Assembly: GCF_002198735.1 (NCBI RefSeq)
Contig: NZ_MWLO01000148.1
Location: 1-64,000, forward strand
Direction of reading: 5' to 3'
DNA: 64,000 bases
Source of the DNA: Ideonella sp. A 288
GTDB taxonomy: Bacteria > Pseudomonadota > Gammaproteobacteria > Burkholderiales > Burkholderiaceae_C
The translations under genes and the position numbers were made by a program. A model generated the notes under the pieces. It was not told where the DNA came from, ran no database searches, and worked only from the letters and a program-made list of their open reading frames with translations. Below are positions 1 through 8,164 of the stretch, in pieces. Each line of letters begins with the position of its first letter. The stretch's first letter is position 1.

Positions 1-2
1 CC

Positions 3-932
3 CTCCTGCCCCCGCCATCGCCAACCCTGCCGGCCGACACGCCCGCACCGCTGCTCATCGGCGTCGACTTCTCGTCCAGCCCGACGCGCCGCAAGCCGGT
101 GGTCGTGGCCATCGGCCAGCACCGCGGCCCGGCGCTGCAACTGCAGCGGCTCGAGCGCTTCGAGTCGCTGGGCGCCTTCGGCGACTGGCTGCGGGCCACG
201 CCGGCCTGGGTCGGCGGCTTCGACCTGCCCTTCGGCCTGCCGCGCGAACTGGTGCAGACGCTGGGCTGGTCCACCGACTGGGCGGCGTGCCTGGCCCACT
301 ATGCGGCGCTGTCGCGGCCCGAGATCCGCGACACCTTCGCCGCGTTCTGCGATGCGCGGCCGGTGGGCGGCAAGTTCGCGCACCGCGCCTGCGACGGCCC
401 GGCGGGCTCGAGCCCGTCGATGAAGTGGGTGAACCCTCCGGTGGCCTACATGCTGCATGCGGGCCTGCCGCTGCTGCGCGCGGCCCGGGCCTGGTGCCCG
501 GCCCACGAGCCGGCGCCATCCGCACCGCCGCCGCGCGTGGCGCTGGAGGCCTACCCCGGCCTGCTGGCGCGCGAGGTGCTGGGGCCGCGCTCCTACAAGA
601 GCGACGACCGCGCCAAGCAGACGCCCGAGCGCCTGATCGCCCGCAAGGACCTGGTCGATGCGCTCGAGCAGGGCCGCAGCCGCCTGGGCCTGCGCCTGAA
701 GCTCAGCGCCGCGCAGCGCGACGCGCTGGCCGGTGACGCCAGCGGCGACGCGCTGGACGCGGTGCTGTGCCTGCTGCAGGCGGCCTGGGCGGCGGCCCAG
801 CCCGGGTGGGGCCTGCCCGCCGACGTCGACCCGCTGGAAGGGTGGATCGTCAGCGCCGCGCCGCTGCCCGCGCCACATCCGGCGACCGCGCTGCGGCAAA
901 AGGCTCGGGCCAGCCGTTCGGCGTCCGGCTGA
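3..932 (+). CDS. DUF429 family protein (5' end outside window)
   Basis: The reading frame is open from the first bases of the window, so the true start may lie upstream. The segment Ile-Gly-Val-Asp-Phe-Ser at about 57-74 is the conserved opening beta strand of DUF429 proteins, so a GTG at position 99 would cut into the domain and is not the start. DUF429 proteins have an RNase H-like fold with a conserved early Asp; their biochemical role is not established. Later features fit the family: a Phe-Asp-Leu-Pro-Phe-Gly segment and an Asp-Ala-Val-Leu-Cys-Leu-Leu helix near the end. The gene ends 6 bases before the stop of the convergent HemG-like gene, leaving no room for a separate terminator. The family call is fairly sure; function is unknown. 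Confidence 0.8.
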   Translation, partial: LLPPPSPTLPADTPAPLLIGVDFSSSPTRRKPVVVAIGQHRGPALQLQRLERFESLGAFGDWLRATPAWVGGFDLPFGLPRELVQTLGWSTDWAACLAHYAALSRPEIRDTFAAFCDARPVGGKFAHRACDGPAGSSPSMKWVNPPVAYMLHAGLPLLRAARAWCPAHEPAPSAPPPRVALEAYPGLLAREVLGPRSYKSDDRAKQTPERLIARKDLVDALEQGRSRLGLRLKLSAAQRDALAGDASGDALDAVLCLLQAAWAAAQPGWGLPADVDPLEGWIVSAAPLPAPHPATALRQKARASRSASG

Positions 933-938
933 CCGGCC

Positions 939-1490
939 TCATGGCGGTGCCATGGCGTCGGGCGCCAGGCGGGCCACCTGCTCGCCGAAGGCGTCCACAG
1001 CGGCCCAGTCCGTGAAGTCGACGCAGTCGTGGGCACCGGTGGGCCCGCCGGTCAGCCACATGATGAGCCGGATGACCTGGCGGTCGACTAGGCCATAGCG
1101 CGCGTAATCGATCTTGCCGGCGAACACCGCCATCAGCGGCGGCCGCCAGGAGGTCGCGCGATGGAAGCCGCGCATGTAGGGGTTGGTCTGCGGCGAGGCC
1201 TTCGCGGGCTTGCGGGCGACCGCGTTGACCGAGAAGAACGCGCAGGGACGGTCGTCCAGCGCGCGGCGATGGCGGCCGATGAACTCGTACAGCGCCGGGC
1301 GATGCTTGCCGTAGCGGATGCTGGCCCCGACGACGACGCGGTCGAAGCGCTGCGGGTCGGGCACCGGCGCCTCGCCCAGCGAGGCCAGCGTCACCCCGTG
1401 GCCGCGGGCTTGCAGGAGCCCGCGGAGCCGCTCGCAGATCGCCTGCGTGTGACCGTCGACGGTGGAAAAGGCGATGAGGATGCGCGCCAT
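939..1490 (-). CDS. hemG: HemG-like flavodoxin, menaquinone-type protoporphyrinogen IX dehydrogenase
   Basis: A 183-residue flavodoxin-fold protein of about the usual HemG length. The start Met-Ala-Arg-Ile-Leu-Ile-Ala-Phe places the first beta strand at the N-terminus; the next Ser-Thr-Val-Asp-Gly-His-Thr is the FMN phosphate-binding loop. A second conserved block reads Val-Val-Gly-Ala-Ser-Ile-Arg-Tyr-Gly-Lys, followed by Phe-Phe-Ser-Val-Asn and Gly-Lys-Ile-Asp-Tyr-Ala-Arg-Tyr, all typical of HemG. Known HemG enzymes oxidise protoporphyrinogen IX to protoporphyrin IX in heme synthesis and pass electrons to a quinone at the inner membrane. An upstream in-frame Met (to 1544) would add 18 residues without similarity to a flavodoxin strand and was not chosen. 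A generic flavodoxin is the alternative. It is convergent with the DUF429 gene. Confidence 0.82.
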   Translation of the reverse strand: MARILIAFSTVDGHTQAICERLRGLLQARGHGVTLASLGEAPVPDPQRFDRVVVGASIRYGKHRPALYEFIGRHRRALDDRPCAFFSVNAVARKPAKASPQTNPYMRGFHRATSWRPPLMAVFAGKIDYARYGLVDRQVIRLIMWLTGGPTGAHDCVDFTDWAAVDAFGEQVARLAPDAMAPP

Positions 1491-1680
1491 GGCTGGGGTG
1501 ACCCGTGTGCTGGCGCACAGCGTACCTCCAACGCCGTGGGTCACCGGCGCTGGCGCGCGCTGGCGGGCCGGGGCCCGACCGGCCTCGGCGGCAGGGCCGG
1601 ACTTCGAGACTGCCTGCTGTGCGAGCGCCTGTTCGCGTGCTTATTCCACGCCTCGGACAGGCACCGGTGACTAGCATTGC

Positions 1681-2112
1681 ATGGTGCGACACGCCGGATT
1701 CCGCCAACTTGCCCTCGCCACGGGATGGGCCCTGGCGTCGATGTCGGCCGCCGCCCAGCCCTTCAGCCTGCGGCTCGGCGTCTGGGAGGTGTCGACCTCG
1801 CTGGCTGGCAGCCGTGCGCCGACGGTCGTGCGCGCCTGCATCACCAAACCCGACCTGACACCGTTCGTGCACGGCCCCGACACGATCGAGGACGACCCGT
1901 GCCGGCCGAAGGACGGTGGCCGGTCGAGCGAGAAGCGCTGGTCGATGGACCTGACCTGCCAGGACGGCAGCCTGATGCACGCCGCGTTCACGCTGGAGCG
2001 CCCGGACCGCATCAAGGGGTCGATCGTGCGCATCGGCGGCAGGAAGACGCTGACCCACCGGGCCGAGGTCACCGGGCGGTGGCTGGGGGCCGACTGCAGC
2101 GGGGTGCGCTGA
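1681..2112 (+). CDS. Secreted DUF3617 family protein
   Basis: A 143-residue protein with an N-terminal signal peptide: a short basic start, a hydrophobic stretch to about residue 20, and an Ala-Ala-Ala-Gln cleavage region near residue 25. The mature part has the DUF3617 pattern: Gly-Val-Trp-Glu-Val near its start, then a Cys-Ile-Thr segment, a paired Asp-Asp-Pro-Cys, and a Leu-Thr-Cys before the last strands. The three mature cysteines before the C-terminus suggest disulfide bonds in the periplasm. The family is common in Proteobacteria and has no assigned activity. No clear ribosome-binding site precedes the ATG. An internal ATG at 1741 would remove most of the signal peptide and is less likely. 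Confidence 0.75.
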   Translation: MVRHAGFRQLALATGWALASMSAAAQPFSLRLGVWEVSTSLAGSRAPTVVRACITKPDLTPFVHGPDTIEDDPCRPKDGGRSSEKRWSMDLTCQDGSLMHAAFTLERPDRIKGSIVRIGGRKTLTHRAEVTGRWLGADCSGVR

Positions 2113-2446
2113 CGGCGCCCCGCGCCGCGCGTGCCGGGCGATGGTCTGGCCGCGCCCTGGCGCCCGGCATCGCATCCTGACGCCTCAACGGAGCGTCCAG
2201 CACTGCGGGTCTGCCGACCGCACGGCCACGCGTCGGCCCTCGCCCCCCCCCCGGCTGCCGATGCCGTCGGACACGCCATTTCAAGCCCCCGACATTCGGG
2301 TGCACAGCCTAATTTCGACGCCGGTTTTGGGTTTCGCTGCCTAGAACTCTGTCGCCACACTGTCGTCATCGCCCTGCCCCGCGCCGCCCACCGTGGCACG
2401 CCGCAGGCTCCGGTTTCGCTTCAACCCGTTCCACGAAAGGTCCATC
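2113..2446. other. 334-bp intergenic region upstream of the phasin-like gene
   Basis: No gene is supportable here. The left part is GC-rich and contains a run of ten C near 2245-2255. From about 2280 to 2370 the base composition falls and T-rich stretches appear, which is where a promoter for the gene at 2447 would be expected. I do not see a convincing -35/-10 pair. A GAAAGG ribosome-binding site lies at 2435-2440. Confidence 0.4.
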
Positions 2447-3139
2447 ATGGCCCAAGCCTCCCTCCGCAGCGTCACCCTGCAGACCATCGAGAACTATCGC
2501 CACGCCGCCGAGCAGACCGTCGAGGCCTATCGCGCCAGCGGCATGCGCCTGATCGGTGCCGTCAACAAGCGCCTGGACCGCAGCGTGTACCCGCGCGCCG
2601 AGCGCTTCGCGCCGGCCGTCAGCCAGCGCCTGCAGAACGTCAATGGCCGCGTCACCGAGCTGGCCACCAAGGGCCTGGACAAGGTCACCGCCAAGACCGA
2701 CGAGGTCATCGAGTTCGGCTCAACCACCGCCGCCACGCAGGTGAGCAAGGCCGCCGACCGTGTCGCGCGCTTCGAGCAGCCCGTGGTCGCCAACGGCCTG
2801 AAGGCCGCCGCCCGCCTGAGCATGGCCGGCGCGCAGGTGGCGCTGGCGCTGTCGGCCCGCTTGGCCGAAGGCGCGGTGATGCTGGCCACGGCCGCCACCG
2901 GCCCGCAGCCGGCGGCCAAGGCCCGTCGTGCCGCCAAGGTGGCCGCGCGCAAGCCGGCCGTGCGCGCCCGCCGCGCGGTGGCCACGATGAAGGAAGCCGC
3001 CGCCGACCTGGGCGAGGTGATCGCCTCCAAGAAGACCCGCGCCGTGCGTGCCGCCCGCAAGGCCACGCCGCAGGCCGCGGTGAAGCCGGCCACGCGCAAG
3101 CCGCGCGTCGCCAAGGCCGCTGCCGGCGCCGAGGCCTGA
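2447..3139 (+). CDS. Helical protein with histone H1-like basic tail, phasin/PhaF-like
   Basis: A 230-residue protein. The start is fixed by a GAAAGG ribosome-binding site 6 bases upstream of the ATG; an in-frame start at 2393 lacks one. Residues 1-145 are amphipathic helix with heptad-like Ala/Leu/Val spacing and almost no Gly or Pro, resembling granule-associated phasins. Residues 150-230 are almost entirely Ala, Lys, Arg and Val with Ala-Ala-Lys-Ala and Arg-Lys-Pro motifs, like histone H1 tails. This two-part layout matches Pseudomonas PhaF and Ralstonia PhaM, which tie polyhydroxyalkanoate granules to DNA. No strong match to the classical phasin domain is visible, so a nucleoid-associated protein is a real alternative. 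The next gene has a lipid-synthase fold, which weakly supports a storage-granule role. Confidence 0.6.
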   Translation: MAQASLRSVTLQTIENYRHAAEQTVEAYRASGMRLIGAVNKRLDRSVYPRAERFAPAVSQRLQNVNGRVTELATKGLDKVTAKTDEVIEFGSTTAATQVSKAADRVARFEQPVVANGLKAAARLSMAGAQVALALSARLAEGAVMLATAATGPQPAAKARRAAKVAARKPAVRARRAVATMKEAAADLGEVIASKKTRAVRAARKATPQAAVKPATRKPRVAKAAAGAEA

Positions 3140-3141
3140 TC

Positions 3142-3177
3142 GCCACGACCGGCGCCACGACCGGTGCCACGACGGCA
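3142..3177 (+). repeat. Three 12-bp tandem repeats
   Basis: Three head-to-tail copies of a unit GCCACGACCGGC (second copy ends GGT, third is degenerate at the end) start 2 bases after the stop codon of the phasin-like gene. No function is apparent; copy number could vary between strains. Confidence 0.7.
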
Positions 3178-3182
3178 TCGCT

Positions 3183-3212
3183 GGCCACCCGGTGGTGACC
3201 CCACTGGTGGCC
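3183..3212 (+). terminator. Candidate hairpin terminator after the phasin-like gene
   Basis: A 7-bp perfect inverted repeat, GGCCACC at 3183-3189 and GGTGGCC at 3206-3212, can form a stem; an alternative shorter stem uses CCACC and GGTGG around 3190. There is no T tract, so intrinsic termination is uncertain. Confidence 0.3.
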
Positions 3213-3238
3213 GCCGTGACGCCTGCTAGGCTCGCCTG

Positions 3239-4681
3239 ATGCACCAGCTCAGCGGTCACGATGCCGGCGTGCTGTGGTCCGACACCACGCACGCCAATGC
3301 CAACGTCAGCCTCCTGCACATCTACGACCAGTCCACGGCGCCGGACGGCAAGGTGCGCTTCAAGAGCATCCTGGCGCACATCGCCGGCCGGCTCGACCGG
3401 GCGCCGATGTTCCGGCAGAAGCTGCTTCGGGTGCCGCTCGACCTCGACCGGCCCTATTGGGTCGAGGACGACCAATTCGACCTCGAATACCACGTCCGCC
3501 ACATCGCCCTGCCCAAGCCGGGCGACTGGCGGCAGTTCTGCATCCAGGCCTCGCGCATCCACGCGCGCCCGCTCGACCTGAACCGGCCGCTGTGGGAGAT
3601 CTACGTCATCGAGGGCCTGGACAGCTTCCTCGACCTGCCCGAAGGCAGCTTCGCGCTGCTGGTGAAGACGCACCTGGCCGCCGTCGGCGTGGCCCACGTG
3701 GGCGAGCTGACCCCGCTGCTGCACGACACCAGCGCCACGCCGCCGGCGCCGCCGCCGCCGGCGCCCTGGTTCGCTGAGCCGCCGCCCAGCCGCATGGCGG
3801 TGACGCTGCGCGGCGCCCTGCGCACGCTGCGCTCGCCCTCGCGCTGGTCCCGGCCCGTGGCCCACGTGATGCCGTCGGTGCTGGGCCTGGTGCGTGGCCA
3901 CCTGCTGGCCGATGCGGCCAACGTCACCCGCTTCAATTCGGTCGTCTCGCCGCACCGGGTGTTCGACACGCGTCGTTTCCTCGTCAGCGAGTTCGACGAG
4001 ATCCGCGCGCTGGTGCCCGGGGCCACGCTGGACGACGCGGTGCTGGCGGTGTGCGGCGGTGCGCTGCGCCTGTACCTGGACGCGCAGGTGGAACTGCCCG
4101 AGCACAGCCTGGTGGCCAACGCCCCCCGGGCGTTGCCGGCCGGCAGTGCCATCCACCTGCGCGACCGCACCTGGCTGCGCGTGGCCCTGGGCACCGACCT
4201 GGCCGACCCGGTGCAGCGGCTGGCCTCGATCCAGGCACAGACCTCGGCGCCGCCCGTGCCCAAGGGCCGCCGTGGCCGCGCGCCGGTGCCGCCGCTGGCC
4301 CACTGCACGCTCACCCCGCTGCCCGGCCCGGCCGGGCCGCAGTACCTGTGCGGGGCGCGCATGACCTACCAGTCCACCATCCTGCCCATCGCCGACGGCA
4401 TGGGCCTGGTGTTCGCGCTCACCGTGTACGACGGCCGCGTGGTGCTGTCGCCCACCTCGTGCCGCGAGCTGATGCCCGATCCCGAGGTGTTCGCGCAGGC
4501 GCTGCGCGACAGCTTCCAGGAACTGCTGGCGCTGGCTCGGGCGGCTGCCACGACATCGGCGAGCCAAGCGCCGCGGTCCAGGGCCCCGCGGCCGGCCCGC
4601 ACTGCGACCGCCGCGCCTAAACGGGCGCCGCGGCCCCGGCCACCCAGCGATAAGCCGCCCCGGCCAGCCCGCCCGGATTGA
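3239..4681 (+). CDS. WS/DGAT-fold acyltransferase-like protein lacking the HHxxxDG motif
   Basis: A 480-residue protein with the overall layout of bacterial wax ester synthase/diacylglycerol acyltransferases. The N-terminus fits: Trp-Ser-Asp-Thr early, then Ala-Pro-Met-Phe-Arg-Gln-Lys-Leu, then Tyr-Trp-Val-Glu-Asp-Asp and Arg-Pro-Leu-Trp-Glu. The C-terminal half has an Asp-Asp-Ala-Val-Leu-Ala-Val segment and an Ala-Asp-Gly-Met-Gly-Leu segment typical of the family. The catalytic HHxxxDG motif, known to be essential in Acinetobacter AtfA, is not intact. At residues 143-151 the sequence is Lys-Thr-His-Leu-Ala-Ala-Val-Gly-Val, so the second His is Leu and the Asp is missing or replaced by Gly. 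The last 60 residues are a basic Arg/Pro/Ala tail. It may be inactive or have another role. Its 3' end overlaps the convergent hydrolase gene by 65 bp. Confidence 0.78.
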   Translation: MHQLSGHDAGVLWSDTTHANANVSLLHIYDQSTAPDGKVRFKSILAHIAGRLDRAPMFRQKLLRVPLDLDRPYWVEDDQFDLEYHVRHIALPKPGDWRQFCIQASRIHARPLDLNRPLWEIYVIEGLDSFLDLPEGSFALLVKTHLAAVGVAHVGELTPLLHDTSATPPAPPPPAPWFAEPPPSRMAVTLRGALRTLRSPSRWSRPVAHVMPSVLGLVRGHLLADAANVTRFNSVVSPHRVFDTRRFLVSEFDEIRALVPGATLDDAVLAVCGGALRLYLDAQVELPEHSLVANAPRALPAGSAIHLRDRTWLRVALGTDLADPVQRLASIQAQTSAPPVPKGRRGRAPVPPLAHCTLTPLPGPAGPQYLCGARMTYQSTILPIADGMGLVFALTVYDGRVVLSPTSCRELMPDPEVFAQALRDSFQELLALARAAATTSASQAPRSRAPRPARTATAAPKRAPRPRPPSDKPPRPARPD

Positions 4682-5429
4682 AGGGCTTCCACTGGCCTTC
4701 GGGCTGGGCCAGCCGGTCGGCCACCACGCACAGCACCATCGCGTTGAAGCCCAGGCCGGTGTGGCTGCCGATGACGCGGATGTTCTCGTGCATGGCCGGG
4801 TCGCCGTCGATGGTGGCCTCCTGCGGCGGCACCACGCCGTCGCCCAGCGAATAGAGGCAGCTCGTCGGCACCGGCGGCACCACGCGCTCGCGCAGTTTCT
4901 TGGCGCGCGGCTGCATCACGTGCACCGACGGGCCCATCGGGTGCGCCACCATGCGGTACAGCGTCTTCAGCAGCGGCGGCGACTGGCTGCCTTCGGGGTC
5001 GACGCTCACCGGGCTGCCCAGCGTGATGACCGAGCGCACGCACTCGCTGGCCTGGTGCGCCGCGTACAGCGCGAACACCCCGCCCAGGCTCCAGCCCACC
5101 AGGCTGACCTTGCGGCCGCTGCGGTGGTGCAGGTAGCGGATCTTCTGCTCCAGCGCCTGCGCATGCTTGCGGTGGAAGCCGGTGTTGCGGCCGAAGCCCC
5201 AGCTCTGCACGTCGTAGCCGCGGCTGCCAAGAAAGAGCTTCAGCGCCAGCAGCGTGGCCTCGTCGGCCATGAAGCCGGGCATCAGCAGCACCGGGTGGCC
5301 GTCGCCGTGCGGTGCCGTCAGCAGCAGGGGCGTGGCATAGGGCAGCACGGCCATCTCGGCCAGCGCGCGCCACTCCATCAGCGAGTGCAGCCGGTGGGGT
5401 TCTCCGCGGTGAGGGTGCCGAGTGGCCAT
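4617..5429 (-). CDS. Alpha/beta-hydrolase, lipase-like
   Basis: A 270-residue alpha/beta-hydrolase. His-Pro-Val-Leu-Leu-Met-Pro-Gly-Phe at about 45-53 is the oxyanion-hole strand. Gly-Trp-Ser-Leu-Gly-Gly at 112-117 is the nucleophile elbow with Ser114. The likely acid lies in Leu-Gly-Asp-Gly-Val-Val-Pro and the likely catalytic His in Gly-Ser-His-Thr-Gly-Leu. No signal peptide is visible, so a cytoplasmic esterase or lipase acting on storage lipids is plausible given the neighbours. It is not a polyhydroxyalkanoate synthase, because the elbow has Ser rather than Cys. An alternative start is the Met at residue 18 (5378). The 3' end overlaps the DGAT-like gene convergently; the helicase gene is divergent. 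Confidence 0.78.
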   Translation of the reverse strand: MATRHPHRGEPHRLHSLMEWRALAEMAVLPYATPLLLTAPHGDGHPVLLMPGFMADEATLLALKLFLGSRGYDVQSWGFGRNTGFHRKHAQALEQKIRYLHHRSGRKVSLVGWSLGGVFALYAAHQASECVRSVITLGSPVSVDPEGSQSPPLLKTLYRMVAHPMGPSVHVMQPRAKKLRERVVPPVPTSCLYSLGDGVVPPQEATIDGDPAMHENIRVIGSHTGLGFNAMVLCVVADRLAQPEGQWKPFNPGGLAGAAYRWVAGAAAPV

Positions 5430-5541
5430 GGCCTGTGCAGGGGCGCGGCGACGCAGCCGCAATGCCCATTCTCCGCGCGCCGCCGGACCGCCGGCGTCGC
5501 CTGCGTGCCACCGGCGCTGAGCGTGCGCAAATAATCGGCAC

Positions 5542-8089
5542 ATGCAGCCGCCCTGGGCCGAGGCCGAACGCTGGTTTGCCAGCCGGGGCTGGACACCGTT
5601 CGACTTCCAGCGCGAGGTCTGGCAGGCCATGGCCGCCGGCCGCAGCGGCCTGCTGCACGCCACCACCGGCGCCGGCAAGACCTACGCCGTGTGGCTGGGC
5701 GCGCATCGGCGTGAGCCACAGCACGCCCAGCGGCGGCGCGCTGGCCGCCGACACGCACCGTGCGCTGGCCCTGCCACTGCCCGAGCTGGCCCCGCGCTGG
5801 ACCCTGGGCCTGCGCACCGGCGACACCGCCAGCGCCGAGCGCGCCCGGCAGGATCGCCGCCTGCCCACCACGCTGGTCACCACGCCTGAATCGCTGAGCC
5901 TGCTGCTCACCCGCGCCGATGCGCGCGATCGCCTGGGCACCGTGCACACCGTGATCGTCGACGAATGGCACGAGCAAGTGGGCAACAAGCGCGGCGTGCA
6001 GGTGCAGCTGGCGCTGGCACGGCTGGCGCGCTGGAACCCGCGGCTGGTGGTGTGGGGCCTGTCGGCCACGCTGGGCAACCTGGAGGGCGCGATGGCCATG
6101 CTGCTGGGCCCGAAGCGCCACCGACCGGCGCCACGGCTGGTGCGCGGCCGCATCGACAAGGCCCTGGTCATCGACACGCTGCTGCCGGCCGACCCGGGCC
6201 GCTTCTCGTGGGGCGGCCACCTGGGCGCGCAGATGCGCGAGCCGGTGGCCGCCGAGATCGAGCGCAGTGGGCCCACGCTGGTGTTCACCAATGTGCGTTC
6301 GCAGGCCGAGGCCTGGTACCAGATGCTGCTGCAGTCGCGGCCCGAGTGGGCCGGCCAGATCGCGCTGCACCACGGCTCGCTCGACAAGGGTGTGCGCGAA
6401 TGGGTCGAGGCGGGCCTGAAGGCCGGCAGCCTGCGCGCGGTGGTGGCCACCTCGTCGCTGGACCTGGGCGTGGACTTCCTGCCGGTGGAGCGGGTGCTGC
6501 AGATCGGTTCGGCCAAGGGCGTGGCGCGGCTGCTGCAGCGCGCCGGCCGCTCGGGCCACCAGCCCGGCCGGCCCAGCCGCATCACGCTGGTGCCCACCCA
6601 CACGCTGGAGCTGATCGAGGCGGTGGCCGCCCGCCGCGCCGTGGCCGCCGGCCAGGTCGAGCCGCGGCACGCCCCCGCCAAGCCGCTGGACGTGCTGGTG
6701 CAGCACCTGGTCACCGTGGCCCTGGGCGGCGGCTTCTTCGCCGACGAGCTCTTCGACGAGGTGCGCAGCAGCTGGAGCTACCGCGAACTCACCCGCGACG
6801 AGTTCCAGTGGGCGCTCGACTTCGTCGTGCATGGTGGCCGCTCGCTGGGCGCCTACCCCGAGTTCCACCGTGTCGTCGAGCAGGACGGCCGCTTCACCGT
6901 GGTCGACCGCGCCATCGCCATGCGCCACCGGCTGCAGGTGGGCACCATCGTCGGTGAATCGTCGATGCTGGTGAAGTGGTGGTCGCAGGCGGCCAGCGGC
7001 GGCGCCTCGCTGGGCCAGGTGGAAGAGAGCTTCATCGCGCGGCTGAACAAGGGCGACCACTTCGTCTTCGGCGGGCGCGTGCTCGAGTACGTGCGCACGC
7101 AGGACATGGTGGCCTACGTGCGCAAGGCCACCGGCCGGCGCGGCATCGTGCCCAGCTGGGCCGGCGGCAAGATGCCGCTGTCCAGCGAGCTGGCCGAGGC
7201 CACGCTGGCGGTGCTGGCCGGCGTTCAGACGGTGGACTGGGCGGGCGACTCGGTCGACCCCGAGCTGCGCTCGGCGCGGCCGATGCTGGACGCGCAGGCG
7301 CGGCTGTCGCACCTGCCCACGCCGACGACGCTGCTGGTGGAACAGTTCCGCTCGCGCGAGGGGCACCACCTGTTCGTCTACCCCTTCGCCGGCCGCCACG
7401 TGCACCTGGGGCTGGCCAGCCTGCTGGGCTGGCGGCTGGCACGGCACCGGCCCAACACCTTCAGCATCGGCATCAACGACTACGGCTTCGAGCTGCTGGC
7501 GGCCGAGCCGATCGACCTGGCCACGCTGGTCGACGGCAGCGCCTTCGACGGCGGCCCGGCGCTGCTGGTCGACGTGCTGGCCAGCCTGAACAGCAGCGAG
7601 CTGGCGCTGCGGCGCTTTCGCGAGATCGCCCGCGTGTCGGGCCTGGTGTTCACCGGCTACCCCGGAGCGCCCAAGAGCACGCGGCAGGTGCAGGCCTCGT
7701 CGGGGCTGTTCTACGAGGTGTTCCGCAAGCACGACCCCGACAACCGCCTGCTCGGCCAGGCCGATGCCGAGGTGCTGGCGCAGGAACTGGACCTGGTCCA
7801 CCTGGCCGCCAGCCTGACCCGCCTGCGCGCGCTGCGGCTCGACGCGGTGCAACTGCGCGCGCCCAGCCCGGTCGCGCTGGCGCTGATGGTCGAGCGCTTC
7901 CGTGAGCAGCTCAGCACCGAGAAGCTGGCCGACCGGCTGGCGCGCATCGTCGCCGACGCCCAATCGGTGCTCGACGAGACGGAATCGGCCGACGCGAAGA
8001 GAATGGGCGCCACCCCGGCCGGCCGCCGCCGTCGCCGCCGCCCCACCCCACGGGCCACGCCAGAGCCCAAGCCAGGAGACCTGAAATGA
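5542..8089 (+). pseudogene. Ligase-associated DEXH-box helicase, disrupted by frameshift and internal inversion
   Basis: The gene encodes an Lhr-like helicase of the ligase-associated DNA damage response group. The first 54 codons (5542-5703) include Walker A, Ala-Thr-Thr-Gly-Ala-Gly-Lys-Thr. From 5738 the protein continues one frame over with Ala-Leu-Ala-Ala-Asp-Thr, then DEXH (Val-Asp-Glu-Trp-His-Glu), motif III (Gly-Leu-Ser-Ala-Thr-Leu) and motif VI (Gln-Arg-Ala-Gly-Arg-Ser-Gly-His), and a long Lhr-type C-terminal domain ending in an Arg-rich tail. Between the two frames motif Ia is absent from the plus strand but readable on the minus strand at 5701-5736. As sequenced the gene cannot make full-length protein; a natural mutation or an assembly error are both possible. 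Relatives usually sit beside an ATP-dependent DNA ligase and a metallo-beta-lactamase-fold nuclease; none is in this window. Confidence 0.85.
5701..5736 (-). other. Inverted 36-bp segment carrying helicase motif Ia
   Basis: Read on the minus strand from 5736 to 5701 these 12 codons give [12 protein letters not shown], the motif Ia expected at this point of the plus-strand helicase. Flipping the segment and removing one base at 5737 joins Walker A to Ala-Leu-Ala-Ala-Asp-Thr in one frame. Identical self-complementary GCGCGC hexamers lie at 5699-5704 and 5736-5741. Confidence 0.85.
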
Positions 8090-8163
8090 AACGACCCCAA
8101 GCTCACTGCGTTCGCTACCCCCAAGGGGCGCGACAGTCCCTTCGGGCGGCCGGGCGGTACTGA
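8086..8163 (+). repeat. 25-codon junction element between helicase and aldolase genes
   Basis: The element begins with an ATG whose last two bases overlap the helicase stop (ATGA) and reads 25 codons to a TGA one base before the aldolase ATG. It contains a CCCCC/GGGG inverted repeat near 8120-8130 and a CCCTTCGGG stem-loop near 8143. The 25-codon length and placement match the tandem element at 55033-55185, although the peptides differ. Similar GC-rich dispersed sequences are common at gene ends in this bacterial group (from general knowledge, not checked). Whether the peptide is made is unknown. Confidence 0.6.
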
Positions 8164-8164
8164 C

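Noticed and set aside
53-525. Minus-strand frame of 156 codons over the DUF429 gene
   Set aside because: Arg/Pro/Ala-rich shadow of the plus-strand gene with no recognisable motif.
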